Of a stretch of DNA of 64,000 nucleotides, positions 19,771 to 28,999 are shown piece by piece (within the stretch, counting starts at the first letter, position 1; each line of letters begins with the position of its first letter). The position numbers were made by a program, and so were the translations under genes. The notes below the pieces were generated by a model. The model was not told the DNA's origin and ran no database searches. It was given only the letters and a program-made list of their open reading frames with translations. The DNA is from Pseudomonas peli (GTDB taxonomy: Bacteria; Pseudomonadota; Gammaproteobacteria; Pseudomonadales; Pseudomonadaceae), in assembly GCF_900099645.1 (NCBI RefSeq), contig NZ_FMTL01000001.1:1116001-1180000 (forward strand), read 5' to 3'.

Positions 19771-22551
19771 GTGCGCCGGCTGAGGATTGCCACCTACCTG
19801 CTACTCAGCACACTGCTGATGGCGCTTACTGTAGCGTCAGCTCAGGCAGATGCGCAGGCATCCTGGTCAAGCCTCACCGACCCGAGCGCTGAGCTGCAAT
19901 TCAATGATGTACGCAGCCCCGAGCGCCAGGCGCAGTTCCGCTCAACCGACCTCACCCAGCTTTACACCCCTGGCGGCAACAGTGCGCTGTGGCTGCATCA
20001 CCGCATGCCAGCCAACACTGATGCGCAGATGCTGCGGGTGTTCGCACCCTATCTGGCCTATCTCGACCTGTACGTGCTGCAGGGCGATACGCTGATCGAG
20101 CAGGCGCACACCGGTAGTAACCTGCCATTTTCCAGCCGCCCCCTGGCCAGCCGCGACTTCCTCTTGCCGCTGCCAAGTGCTGAGCAGCCACTGGATATCT
20201 ACCTGCGCCTGGCCTCGGAACATTCGCTGCGCCCTAGCATTACCCTGCAAAGTGCGCAGGCGATGGTCGCCGATGACAAGCGCCCATTGATGTTTGGCTT
20301 ACTACTCGGCTGCCTGGGCATGCTGGTGGCCTATAACCTTGTGCGCTTTGCCTATACGCGTGCTGTGAGCGGCCTGTGGCTGGCGGCCACCCAGGTCTGC
20401 CAGCTGGTGGCGGTGGTCAGCCTGCTGGGGATCAGCACGCCCTGGCTCAGCGAATGGCAAAGCCTGCAACCGCAGATTGCAAACCTATCGATGCTGTTGG
20501 CCGCACTCTGCGCCCTGTGCTTTACCGCCAGTTTTTTCCACAAGGTCTGCCCGAGCACGCCGCTGAACCACCTGCTCACCGGCGAAGTGGTGGTGATCAG
20601 CCTGGTCTGCGTGGCCCTGCTGGTCGCAACCAATTTGCAGTTCAATCAACTGGTCTACCTGCTGAATGCCGTCGCCGGACTGAGCATCCTCATGGTTGCA
20701 TTGACGCACTGGCGGCATGGCTACCAGCCGGCACGGCTGTTCAGCCTGGCAGTGCTACTTTTTTGTGCAGCCTTTATCTGCGCCCTGCCAATCCTGTTCG
20801 GCTACTGGGCGGTACAGAGTGAGTGGATCGCGTACGGCCTGCTCGCCACCACCGCCGTCAGCGGTTTTATCCTCAGCATGGCCTTGAGCGAGCGACAGCG
20901 ACGCATCATGCAGGACCAGTTCAGCACCAGCCGCGCCCTCGCCGCCAGCTCCGCCGAATTGAAAGCCAAGGCGGAATTTCTCGCCAAAATCAGCCACGAA
21001 ATCCGCACCCCGATGAATGGTGTGCTGGGCATGACCGAACTGCTGCTCGGCACGCCACTGTCCGCCAAGCAGCGCGACTACGTACAAACCATCCACAGCT
21101 CAGGCAATGAGCTGCTTACCCTGATCAACGAAATCCTCGATATCTCCAAGCTCGAATCCGGGCAGATCGAGCTGGATGACGTGCAGTTCGACCTCAACGC
21201 GCTGATCGAAGACTGCCTGGATATCTTCCGCGCCAAGGCCGAACAGCAGAAAGTCGAACTGATCAGTTTTATGCAGCCGCAAGTGCCACGGGTGATCAGC
21301 GGCGACCCCACGCGCCTGCGCCAGACCCTGCTGAGCCTGCTGGACAACGCCTTCAAACAGACCGACGAAGGTGAAATCCTTCTGGTGGTCGCACTCGACA
21401 CCAATACCGAACACCCGCGCCTGCGCATCGCTGTGCAGGACAGTGGCAAACCGCTGGATGCCAGCGAGCGCGACGCACTGCTGAATGCCGAACTGCACAG
21501 CAAGGACTTCCTTGCCGCCACCAAAATCGGCGGCCGCCTCGGCCTGATCATCGCCCGCCAGCTGGTGCGCTTGATGGAAGGCGAATTCGGCATCCAGAGC
21601 GGCGGCAGCCAGGGTTCGACCCTGTGGTTGACCCTGCCGCTGGATGCAACGCGTCTGGAGCAACCCACCGCCGACCTCGACGCCTCGCTGCAGGGCGCGC
21701 GCCTGCTGGTGGTGGACGACAATGACACCTGCCGCAAGGTGCTGGTGCAACAATGCAGCGCCTGGGGCATGCAGGTCAGCGCCGTACCATCGGGCAAGGA
21801 AGCCATGGCTCTGCTGCGGACCAAGGCGCATCTGCGTGAATACTTCGATGCGGTGCTGCTCGATCAGGACATGCCCGGCATGACAGGCATGCAGCTGGCC
21901 GCACGAATCAAGGAAGACGCCAACCTCAACCACGACATTCTGGTGATCATGCTAACCGGCATCAGCAATGCGCCGAGCAAGATCATCGCGCGCAACGCCG
22001 GGATCAAACGCATCCTGGCCAAGCCGGTGGCTGGCTATACCCTGAAAACCACCCTGGCCGATGAACTGGCGCAACGCGGCAAGGGCGATTCACCGATGTT
22101 CAGCCCAACGCCGGTTAGCGCGCCGCTGAACGTGCCCAATGACTTCCGCATTCTGGTGGCCGAGGACAACACCATCTCCACCAAAGTGATCCGCGGCATG
22201 CTCGGCAAGCTCAACCTGCAGCCCGACACTGCCAGCAACGGCGAAGAAGCCCTCAGCGCGATGAAAGCTAAGCAATACGACCTGGTGCTGATGGATTGTG
22301 AAATGCCGGTACTCGACGGCTTCTCCGCCACCGAGCAGCTGCGCGCCTGGGAAGCCGCCGAACAGCGCACACGCACCCCGGTGGTGGCGCTCACCGCACA
22401 CATCCTCAATGAGCACAAAGAACGCGCCCGTCAGGTCGGCATGGACGGGCATATGTCCAAGCCGGTGGAAATGTCGCAACTGCGCGAGCTGATCGAACAC
22501 TGGGTCGCCGAACGGGAAATCCGCCGCCAACGCGACGCCCTGCCGTCCTGA
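19771..22551 (+). CDS. retS: Hybrid sensor histidine kinase RetS
   Basis: RetS switches pseudomonads between acute and chronic lifestyles by blocking GacS. The 926-residue protein has a signal peptide, a periplasmic 7TMR-DISMED2 sensor (about 40-160) and a seven-helix 7TMR-DISM block (about 175-380). A histidine kinase core follows with KISHEIRTPMNG (His about 409). Two receivers follow: REC1 with LLDQDMPG (Asp about 698) and REC2 with LMDCEMPVLDG (Asp about 842). The ATP-binding boxes look degenerate: DSGKPLD replaces the usual DTGIGI, and KIGGRLGL replaces GTGLGL. This fits a kinase acting mainly by binding GacS. The start is a GTG with GAAGGGA upstream. It occupies the PA4856 position. Confidence 0.93.
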   Translation: MRRLRIATYLLLSTLLMALTVASAQADAQASWSSLTDPSAELQFNDVRSPERQAQFRSTDLTQLYTPGGNSALWLHHRMPANTDAQMLRVFAPYLAYLDLYVLQGDTLIEQAHTGSNLPFSSRPLASRDFLLPLPSAEQPLDIYLRLASEHSLRPSITLQSAQAMVADDKRPLMFGLLLGCLGMLVAYNLVRFAYTRAVSGLWLAATQVCQLVAVVSLLGISTPWLSEWQSLQPQIANLSMLLAALCALCFTASFFHKVCPSTPLNHLLTGEVVVISLVCVALLVATNLQFNQLVYLLNAVAGLSILMVALTHWRHGYQPARLFSLAVLLFCAAFICALPILFGYWAVQSEWIAYGLLATTAVSGFILSMALSERQRRIMQDQFSTSRALAASSAELKAKAEFLAKISHEIRTPMNGVLGMTELLLGTPLSAKQRDYVQTIHSSGNELLTLINEILDISKLESGQIELDDVQFDLNALIEDCLDIFRAKAEQQKVELISFMQPQVPRVISGDPTRLRQTLLSLLDNAFKQTDEGEILLVVALDTNTEHPRLRIAVQDSGKPLDASERDALLNAELHSKDFLAATKIGGRLGLIIARQLVRLMEGEFGIQSGGSQGSTLWLTLPLDATRLEQPTADLDASLQGARLLVVDDNDTCRKVLVQQCSAWGMQVSAVPSGKEAMALLRTKAHLREYFDAVLLDQDMPGMTGMQLAARIKEDANLNHDILVIMLTGISNAPSKIIARNAGIKRILAKPVAGYTLKTTLADELAQRGKGDSPMFSPTPVSAPLNVPNDFRILVAEDNTISTKVIRGMLGKLNLQPDTASNGEEALSAMKAKQYDLVLMDCEMPVLDGFSATEQLRAWEAAEQRTRTPVVALTAHILNEHKERARQVGMDGHMSKPVEMSQLRELIEHWVAEREIRRQRDALPS

Positions 22552-22621
22552 GCAGGGTGATTGCCCGGCAACCGCTACACGCTTACCCTGCCACCCTTCT
22601 TTATCGAGACGAGTCCTTTCC

Positions 22622-23218
22622 ATGGCGTCCGCGCTGTTCAGCCTGTATTTGAAACTGCTGGTGCTCTATAGCCCGTTCTTCGTGCTGTCGTGTTTTATCG
22701 GCCTGAGCCGTGGCTACACGGTCAAGGAGCGCAAGCGCCTGGCCTGGAAAGTCGCCCTTGGCGTGCTGATCGCCAGCGTGCTGCTGTACCTGTTCGGTAA
22801 ACATATCTTTACCCTGTTCGGCATCACCATCGACGCCTTCCGCATCGGTGCCGGCAGCGTGCTGTTTATCTCGGCCCTCGGCATGGCCCAGGGCAAGTCG
22901 GCAGTGCAGAGCGATAACGTGCAGCAGGACGTGACCATCGTGCCGCTGACCATCCCGCTCACCGTCGGCCCTGGCACCATCGGTGCACTGCTGCTGATGG
23001 GTGCTAGCCAACCGGATTGGGGCGATAAAGCCGTGGCCGTGCTGGGCATCGCCCTGGCCAGTCTCACGGTGGGCGTGGTGCTGTATATGTCCAACCAGTT
23101 CGAGCGCCTGCTCGGCGATCAAGGTCTGCAGATCGTCAGCCGCCTGATGGGTCTGTTTGTCTGCGCCCTGGCCGCGCAGATCATCTTTACCGGGGTAAAG
23201 AACTACCTCGCCCTCTGA
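22622..23218 (+). CDS. MarC family integral membrane protein
   Basis: This 198-residue inner-membrane protein has six predicted helices and the MarC-family signature PLTIPLTVGPGTIGALLL near residues 110-127. MarC proteins were once linked to antibiotic resistance, but the transport substrate is unknown. It lies directly downstream of retS, as does PA4857 in PAO1, which I recall being linked to type III secretion control. It is the last gene before the urea nitrogen block. Confidence 0.85.
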   Translation: MASALFSLYLKLLVLYSPFFVLSCFIGLSRGYTVKERKRLAWKVALGVLIASVLLYLFGKHIFTLFGITIDAFRIGAGSVLFISALGMAQGKSAVQSDNVQQDVTIVPLTIPLTVGPGTIGALLLMGASQPDWGDKAVAVLGIALASLTVGVVLYMSNQFERLLGDQGLQIVSRLMGLFVCALAAQIIFTGVKNYLAL

Positions 23219-23241
23219 CCCCGCCCGGAAGCTCTTCGGGC

Positions 23242-23280
23242 TGCACCACAAGCTGGCAATCGGCCCCGCTGCGGTGCACC
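23242..23280. promoter_or_regulatory. Candidate NtrC-type enhancer sites upstream of atzF
   Basis: TGCACCA (23242-23248) and the palindrome GGTGCACC (23273-23280) carry the GCACC/GGTGC half-sites of NtrC enhancers (consensus TGCACCA-N3/4-TGGTGCA). They lie about 75-110 bases upstream of a sigma-54 promoter, the distance expected for an enhancer. Neither is a perfect full site. Confidence 0.4.
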
Positions 23281-23353
23281 GACCGTTCTGCGCAGCCCTC
23301 TAAAAAGCCGCAATACGCGGCTAACGCATTGAAATAGATCAACTTGGCAAACC

Positions 23354-23369
23354 TGGCACTGGGCTTGCT
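23354..23369 (+). promoter_or_regulatory. Sigma-54 promoter of atzF-gntR
   Basis: TGGCAC (23354-23359), five bases, then TTGCT (23365-23369) exactly fits the -24/-12 consensus TGGCAC-N5-TTGCW. The transcription start should be near 23379-23381, about 17 bases before the atzF ATG. This predicts nitrogen-limitation control through RpoN. Confidence 0.75.
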
Positions 23370-23396
23370 CTGACCACTCCATCACTTGGATACAAG

Positions 23397-25214
23397 ATGG
23401 AATATCAGCGCATGTCCAACGCCCCGATCGCCCTCACCCTCACCGACTGGCAACAGACCTACCGCGACGGCCAATCACCCGCCGAGCTGCTGCATAGCCT
23501 GCGCCTCGAGCTGAGCACAGAGGACAATGCCTGGATCACCCTGGCCAGCGAAGCGCAGCTCGATGCACAGCTCGATGGATTGTCAGCGCTACTCGACGCC
23601 GCCAACGGCGAGCTAAGCAAGCTGCCGCTGTACGGCGTGCCCTTCGCCATCAAGGACAATATCGACGCTGCCGGCTGGCCCACCACCGCTGCCTGCCCGG
23701 AGTTCGCCTACACCGCTGCAGCCGACGCCACGGTGGTGGCGAAGCTGCGCGCCGCCGGCGCCATCCTGATCGGCAAGACCAACCTTGACCAGTTCGCCAC
23801 CGGCCTGGTCGGCACTCGTTCACCTCACGGCGCGGTGTGCAACAGCTTTAACCCCGACTACGTCAGCGGTGGCTCCAGCTCCGGCTCAGCCAGCGTGGTG
23901 GCGCGCGGCTTGGTGCCCTTCTCGCTGGGCACCGACACCGCCGGCTCCGGCCGTGTTCCAGCGGGCTTCAATAACATCGTCGGGCTCAAGCCGAGCAAGG
24001 GCTGGCTGTCCAATAGCGGCCTGGTGCCGGCCTGCAAAACGCTTGATTGCATCTCGGTGTTTGCCCTGACCGTCAGCGATGCCCTGAGCGTGGCGCAGAT
24101 CGCCGGCGGCTATGACGCAGCTGACCCTTACAGCCGCAAGAACCCCAATAGTGCCAAGGTCGGCATGCCGGCCAAGCCGCGCCTGGCAGTGCCAAGCAAC
24201 CCCGAGTTCTTTGGCGATACGCAGAACCAGGCGGTGTTTGAGCAAGCCCTGGGCACACTGCGCGAACTGGGTGTTGATCTGGTGGAAATCGATTTCACGC
24301 CCTTCCAGCAACTGGCCGAGCAACTGTATTACGGCAGCTGGGTCGCCGAACGCACTGTGGCGCTCGAAGGCGTCGACCCGGAACATATCAACCCGGTGGT
24401 GCGCGGTATCGTCGGGAACGGTCACACGTACAGCGCCTCTGATGCCTACAAGGCCGAATACACTCGCGCTGCACTGAGCCGGACGATCAACGACATCCTG
24501 GCCGGTTTCGATGCTCTAGTCGTACCGACATCGCCAACCCTTCGCAGCCTGGCCGAGATGGAAGCAGAACCGGTGCTGTTCAACAGCCAGTTCGGCACCT
24601 ACACCAACTTCACCAACCTCGCCGACCTTGCCGCCCTCGCTGTACCCGCCGGTATGCGTGCCGACGGTCTGCCCGCCGGTATCACCCTGATCGCTCCGGC
24701 CTGGCACGACCAGGCACTCGCCGCCTTTGGCCAGCGCTGGCAACAGGCGCTCAACCTGCCGCTGGGCGCCACCGGTCGCGCACTGTCCGCGCATGTTGCA
24801 AGCAGCAGTCCAGCCCCCGGCAGCGTGCGCGTCGCCGTGGTCGGGGCACACCTGACCGGCATGCCGCTGAACTTCCAGCTCACCAGCCGCGACGCCGTAT
24901 TGGTTGAGCAAACCACCAGCGCCGCCACGTATCGCCTGTATGCCCTGCCCGGCACCATGCCGCCGAAACCCGGCCTGGCACGGGTGACCGAGGACGGCGC
25001 AGCGATCATCGTCGAACTGTGGGATATCCCCCAGGCGCGCTTTGGCGAGTTTGTCGCGGAAATCCCCGCACCGCTGGGTATCGGCAACCTGCAGCTGGCC
25101 GATGGCCGTTGGGTCAAAGGCTTTATCTGCGAGCCATATGCGCTCGCTGGCGCCCGCGATATCACCAGCTTCGGCGGCTGGCGCGCGTTTATCGCCAGCC
25201 AGCAGCAGGGCTGA
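23397..25214 (+). CDS. atzF: Allophanate hydrolase (AtzF type)
   Basis: This enzyme hydrolyses allophanate to ammonia and carbon dioxide. It is an amidase-signature protein of 605 residues. The Ser-cis-Ser-Lys triad is visible: lysine in PFAIKDNIDAAG (about 86), serine in GGSSSGSASVV (about 163), and nucleophilic serine in DTAGSGRVPAGF (about 187). A C-terminal domain (about 465-605) is as in AtzF. The start may be 23397 or the ATG at 23412. No urea carboxylase gene, its usual partner, is in the window. It is transcribed from the sigma-54 site, with gntR four bases downstream and the urea transporter beyond. In PAO1 I recall no such gene at this position. Confidence 0.9.
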   Translation: MEYQRMSNAPIALTLTDWQQTYRDGQSPAELLHSLRLELSTEDNAWITLASEAQLDAQLDGLSALLDAANGELSKLPLYGVPFAIKDNIDAAGWPTTAACPEFAYTAAADATVVAKLRAAGAILIGKTNLDQFATGLVGTRSPHGAVCNSFNPDYVSGGSSSGSASVVARGLVPFSLGTDTAGSGRVPAGFNNIVGLKPSKGWLSNSGLVPACKTLDCISVFALTVSDALSVAQIAGGYDAADPYSRKNPNSAKVGMPAKPRLAVPSNPEFFGDTQNQAVFEQALGTLRELGVDLVEIDFTPFQQLAEQLYYGSWVAERTVALEGVDPEHINPVVRGIVGNGHTYSASDAYKAEYTRAALSRTINDILAGFDALVVPTSPTLRSLAEMEAEPVLFNSQFGTYTNFTNLADLAALAVPAGMRADGLPAGITLIAPAWHDQALAAFGQRWQQALNLPLGATGRALSAHVASSSPAPGSVRVAVVGAHLTGMPLNFQLTSRDAVLVEQTTSAATYRLYALPGTMPPKPGLARVTEDGAAIIVELWDIPQARFGEFVAEIPAPLGIGNLQLADGRWVKGFICEPYALAGARDITSFGGWRAFIASQQQG

Positions 25215-25218
25215 ACCC

Positions 25219-25950
25219 ATGCAGCTGAGCGGCACACCCAGCAGCGGTAAGGAGCGCCCGGACAACCTCGCCCAGCGCATCTACCTGCAGCTCAAGGACG
25301 ACATCTTCGAGTTCCGCCTGCTGCCCGGTGATCGCTTCTCCGAAGGCGAGATCGCCGAGCGCGTGGCCGCCAGCCGCACCCCGGTGCGCCAGGCGCTGTA
25401 CCGCCTGCAGCGCGAAGGCTACCTGCAAGTGTATTTCCGCAGTGGCTGGCAGGTGATGCCGTTCGACTTCGCGCATTTCGAGGAGCTGTATGAAGTACGC
25501 ATCGTCCTCGAACTGGAAGCCGTGCGGCGGTTGTGCGAACGCCCCCAAGACGAGCACAGCGACGCACTGGTGCAACTGCAGCGCACCTGGCTGGTGCAAC
25601 CCGAGCAGCGTTTACAGGACGGCCGCGAAGTCTCGCGCCTGGATGAGCGATTTCACTGCCAGTTGCTGGAAGCCGCCGGCAACCGCGAGATGGCCCGCCT
25701 GCACGCCGAGGTGAGCGAGAAAATCCGCATTATCAGGCGCTTGGACTTCACCCAGAGCCCGCGCGTGGCGGCCACTTATGACGAACATGGCGAAATTCTC
25801 GCGGCAATTTTGTCGCGGCGATGCGAAGAGGCACAGCTATTGCTCAAGACCCATATAGAGGTCAGCAAGGCCGAAGTGCGCAAGATCACCCTGCACATGC
25901 TGCACAGCGCGCGTCAGCGCACCATGCCGGCACCAGAGGTGAAGACCTGA
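25219..25950 (+). CDS. GntR family regulator (FadR/FCD subfamily)
   Basis: This 243-residue regulator has an N-terminal winged helix-turn-helix (about residues 15-80; RFSEGEIAERVAASRTPVRQ) and a C-terminal all-helical FCD ligand domain (about 90-225; metal-site-like DERFHCQLL and DEHGEI). It begins four bases after the atzF stop, so the two are co-transcribed. It probably controls atzF and perhaps the urea transporter in response to a small carboxylate or urea-related ligand. That role is inferred from position only. Longer upstream frames overlap atzF and are rejected. Confidence 0.85.
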   Translation: MQLSGTPSSGKERPDNLAQRIYLQLKDDIFEFRLLPGDRFSEGEIAERVAASRTPVRQALYRLQREGYLQVYFRSGWQVMPFDFAHFEELYEVRIVLELEAVRRLCERPQDEHSDALVQLQRTWLVQPEQRLQDGREVSRLDERFHCQLLEAAGNREMARLHAEVSEKIRIIRRLDFTQSPRVAATYDEHGEILAAILSRRCEEAQLLLKTHIEVSKAEVRKITLHMLHSARQRTMPAPEVKT

Positions 25951-26045
25951 AGTGAAGACCCAGGGCCCTGCCCTGTTTCAACTGCCAGACAAACAACTAA
26001 AAACCAGCAGCTCAAACACTTAAGTTCGTGAATGGAGATCGCACC

Positions 26046-27311
26046 ATGCAACGTCGCAACCTGATCAAGGCCTTTACCCTCACCGCGTCCATCGCCGCCA
26101 TGGGCATGACCTGGACCGTGCAAGCCGCCGAGACCATCAAGGTCGGCATCCTGCACTCGTTGTCAGGCACCATGGCCATTTCGGAAACGTCGCTGAAAGA
26201 CATGGCGTTGATGACCATCGACGAGATCAACGCCAAGGGTGGCGTGAATGGCAAACAACTGGAAGCCGTGGTGGTCGATCCGGCCTCGAACTGGCCGCTG
26301 TTCGCCGAGAAGGGCCGCCAGCTGCTGACCCAGGACAAGGTCGACGTGGTGTTCGGCTGCTGGACCAGCGTGTCGCGCAAATCCGTACTGCCAGTCTTTG
26401 AAGAACTCAACGGCCTGCTGTTCTACCCCGTGCAATACGAAGGCGAAGAAATGTCGCCGAACGTCTTCTACACCGGTGCCGCGCCAAACCAGCAGGCCAT
26501 CCCGGCGGTCGAGTACCTGATGAGCGAAGATGGCGGCGCCGCCAAGCGCTACTTCCTGCTCGGCACCGACTACGTCTACCCACGTACCACCAACAAGATC
26601 CTGCGCGCCTTCCTGATCAGCAAAGGCGTGGCTGAAAAAGACATCGAAGAGGTCTACACCCCGTTCGGCCACAGCGACTATCAAACCATCGTCGCCAACA
26701 TCAAGAAGTTCTCCGCTGGCGGTAAGACTGCGGTGATCTCCACCGTCAACGGCGACTCCAACGTGCCGTTCTACAAGGAACTGGCCAACCAGGGCCTGGA
26801 AGCCACCGACGTCCCAGTCGTGGCCTTCTCCGTAGGTGAAGAAGAACTACGCGGCATCGACACCAAGCCACTGGTTGGCCACCTCGCTGCGTGGAACTAC
26901 TTCCAGTCAGTAGAGAACCCGGTCAACACCGAGTTTGTTGCCAAGTGGAAGGCCTACGCCAAAGCCAAGAACCTGCCAGGCGCCGACAAGGCCGTGACCA
27001 ACGACCCGATGGAAGCCACCTACGTCGGCATCAATATGTGGGCGCAAGCGGTCGAGAAAGCCGGCACCACCGAGGTCGACAAGGTTCGTGAGGCGCTCTA
27101 CGGCCAGACCTTCGCTGCACCAAGCGGCTACACCCTGACCATGGACAAGACCAACCACCACCTGCACAAGCCAGTGATGATCGGTGAAATCCAGGAAGAC
27201 GGGCAGTTCTCCGTGGTCTGGGAAACCAGCAGCCCGGTCCGCGCCCAACCGTGGAGCCCGTTCATCGAAGGCAACGACAAGAAGCCGGATTACGCGGTCA
27301 AGTCGAACTAA
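26046..27311 (+). CDS. urtA: Urea ABC transporter substrate-binding protein
   Basis: UrtA is the periplasmic urea-binding component of a high-affinity importer. The 421-residue protein has a signal peptide with a twin-arginine-like RRNLIKAF, so Tat export is possible. The mature part is of the amide-binding type (GILHSLSGTMAISE, VFGCWTSVSRKSVLPVFEE, FYPVQYEGEE, ATYVGINMW). The start at 26046 is preceded by GGAG at good spacing; an upstream ATG at 26028 is weaker. Paired hairpins follow the stop, which would let urtA be made in excess over the permease genes. Confidence 0.93.
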   Translation: MQRRNLIKAFTLTASIAAMGMTWTVQAAETIKVGILHSLSGTMAISETSLKDMALMTIDEINAKGGVNGKQLEAVVVDPASNWPLFAEKGRQLLTQDKVDVVFGCWTSVSRKSVLPVFEELNGLLFYPVQYEGEEMSPNVFYTGAAPNQQAIPAVEYLMSEDGGAAKRYFLLGTDYVYPRTTNKILRAFLISKGVAEKDIEEVYTPFGHSDYQTIVANIKKFSAGGKTAVISTVNGDSNVPFYKELANQGLEATDVPVVAFSVGEEELRGIDTKPLVGHLAAWNYFQSVENPVNTEFVAKWKAYAKAKNLPGADKAVTNDPMEATYVGINMWAQAVEKAGTTEVDKVREALYGQTFAAPSGYTLTMDKTNHHLHKPVMIGEIQEDGQFSVVWETSSPVRAQPWSPFIEGNDKKPDYAVKSN

Positions 27312-27326
27312 GTACCTGCCAGTAAG

Positions 27327-27407
27327 CCCGGATGACATCCGGGAACGCCCTGCCCGGATCGCCTCCGGGCCAAGGCTGACCAGCCGCCGCGCCCACGCAG
27401 CGGCTGG
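27327..27407 (+). promoter_or_regulatory. Paired hairpins between urtA and urtB
   Basis: CCCGGAT (27327-27333) pairs with ATCCGGG (27337-27343), and CCAGCCGC (27380-27387) pairs with GCGGCTGG (27400-27407). Neither has a T-run. Such hairpins after a binding-protein gene often protect upstream mRNA or reduce read-through. Confidence 0.55.
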
Positions 27408-27427
27408 TACTCCCAAAGGACTGCCCT

Positions 27428-28999
27428 ATGCCCACTGTCGTTACCCGAATTCTGCTGAGCCTGCTGTTGCTGCTGTCCCTGGCCGCGCACGCCGGTGACG
27501 CCCAGGACTTCGTCACCGCCAACCCGGCCAAGCAGGCCAGCCTGCTCGAACGCTGGTCCGCCGCGCCCGATGCCGCGCGCCTGCCGCTGCTAGAAGCCCT
27601 GCAACAAGGCCGCGTCGCTGCTGACAGCGCCAAAACCGCCTTTATCGAAACCGCCGGCAACTACCAGGCCGCCGAAGGTGAAGCACAGCCCCTCGACACG
27701 CCAAAGAAGCTGCGCCTGAACAACCGCCTGCGCGGCCTGATCGCCACTGCGGTGGCCAGCCACCAGCTGCTGGTTGATGACCCGGTGCTGCGCCTAGCCG
27801 CCGCCCAGCAACTGCAGAAGAGCGCCAAGCCGGCGCAGCTGCAACTGCTTAACGCCCAGGTCGCCAGCGAAACCGATGATGCGGTGCGCGATGCCCTGAC
27901 CCTGGCCCTGGCCAACCTGCAACTGGTCGACAGCGACCTCGCCGTGCGCCTGGCTGCCGTGCGCCTGCTCGGTGAAACCGGCGACCCGCTGGCTCGCACC
28001 CGCCTGGAAACCCTACTCGACCCGGCCGTGGAAAGTGACCCTACGGTACGCACCGCCGCCGAAACCAGCCTGGCCCAGGTCAAACGCAAGCTGCTGATCG
28101 GTGAGCTGCTTGGCCAAGCCTTTAGCGGCCTGTCGCTCGGTTCGATCCTACTGCTGGCCGCACTCGGCCTGGCCATCACCTTCGGCCTGCTCGGCGTGAT
28201 CAACATGGCCCACGGCGAGATGCTGATGCTCGGCGCCTACTCCACCTATATGGTGCAGGTGCTGTTCCAACGTTTCGCCCCGGAAGCCCTGGCGCTCTAC
28301 CCGCTGGTGGCGCTGCCGGTGGCGTTCTTCGTCACCGCTGCCATCGGCATGGCGCTGGAACGCACGGTGATTCGCCATCTCTACGGTCGCCCGCTGGAAA
28401 CCCTGTTGGCCACCTGGGGCATCAGCCTTATCCTGATTCAGCTGGTGCGGGTGATCTTCGGCGCGCAGAACGTTGAAGTGGCCAACCCCTACTGGCTGTC
28501 CGGCGGCATTCAGGTGTTGCCGAATCTGGTGCTGCCGTACAACCGCATCGTAATCATCGGCTTCGCCCTGTTCGTGGTGGTGCTGACCTGGCTGCTGCTG
28601 AACAAGACCCGCCTGGGTCTTAACGTGCGTGCCGTGACGCAGAACCGCAATATGGCGGCCTGCTGCGGCGTGCCGACCGGCCGGGTGGACATGCTGGCGT
28701 TCGGTTTGGGCTCCGGTATCGCCGGCCTCGGCGGTGTTGCCCTGAGCCAGATCGGTAACGTCGGCCCGGACCTCGGCCAGAGCTACATCATCGACTCGTT
28801 CCTGGTGGTGGTACTCGGCGGCGTCGGTCAACTGGCCGGTAGCGTGATGGCGGCCTTCGGGCTGGGCATCGCAAACAAGATTCTTGAACCGCAGATCGGT
28901 GCCGTGCTCGGCAAGATCCTTATCCTCGCGCTGATCATTCTGTTTATTCAGAAACGCCCGCAAGGTCTGTTTGCTTTGAAAGGACGGGTGATCGACTGA
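27428..28999 (+). CDS. urtB: Urea ABC transporter permease UrtB
   Basis: UrtB is a LivH-type permease of the urea importer. The 523-residue protein has a signal-like N-terminus (1-21) and a long helical, HEAT-like periplasmic region (about 25-220) typical of UrtB but not of LivH. The permease domain follows, with about eight helices (LGVINMAHGEMLMLGAYSTY, WGISLILIQLVRVIFG, GSGIAGLGGVALSQIGNVGP). An AAAGGA ribosome site precedes the ATG. Its stop overlaps the urtC start by one base. Confidence 0.93.
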   Translation: MPTVVTRILLSLLLLLSLAAHAGDAQDFVTANPAKQASLLERWSAAPDAARLPLLEALQQGRVAADSAKTAFIETAGNYQAAEGEAQPLDTPKKLRLNNRLRGLIATAVASHQLLVDDPVLRLAAAQQLQKSAKPAQLQLLNAQVASETDDAVRDALTLALANLQLVDSDLAVRLAAVRLLGETGDPLARTRLETLLDPAVESDPTVRTAAETSLAQVKRKLLIGELLGQAFSGLSLGSILLLAALGLAITFGLLGVINMAHGEMLMLGAYSTYMVQVLFQRFAPEALALYPLVALPVAFFVTAAIGMALERTVIRHLYGRPLETLLATWGISLILIQLVRVIFGAQNVEVANPYWLSGGIQVLPNLVLPYNRIVIIGFALFVVVLTWLLLNKTRLGLNVRAVTQNRNMAACCGVPTGRVDMLAFGLGSGIAGLGGVALSQIGNVGPDLGQSYIIDSFLVVVLGGVGQLAGSVMAAFGLGIANKILEPQIGAVLGKILILALIILFIQKRPQGLFALKGRVID

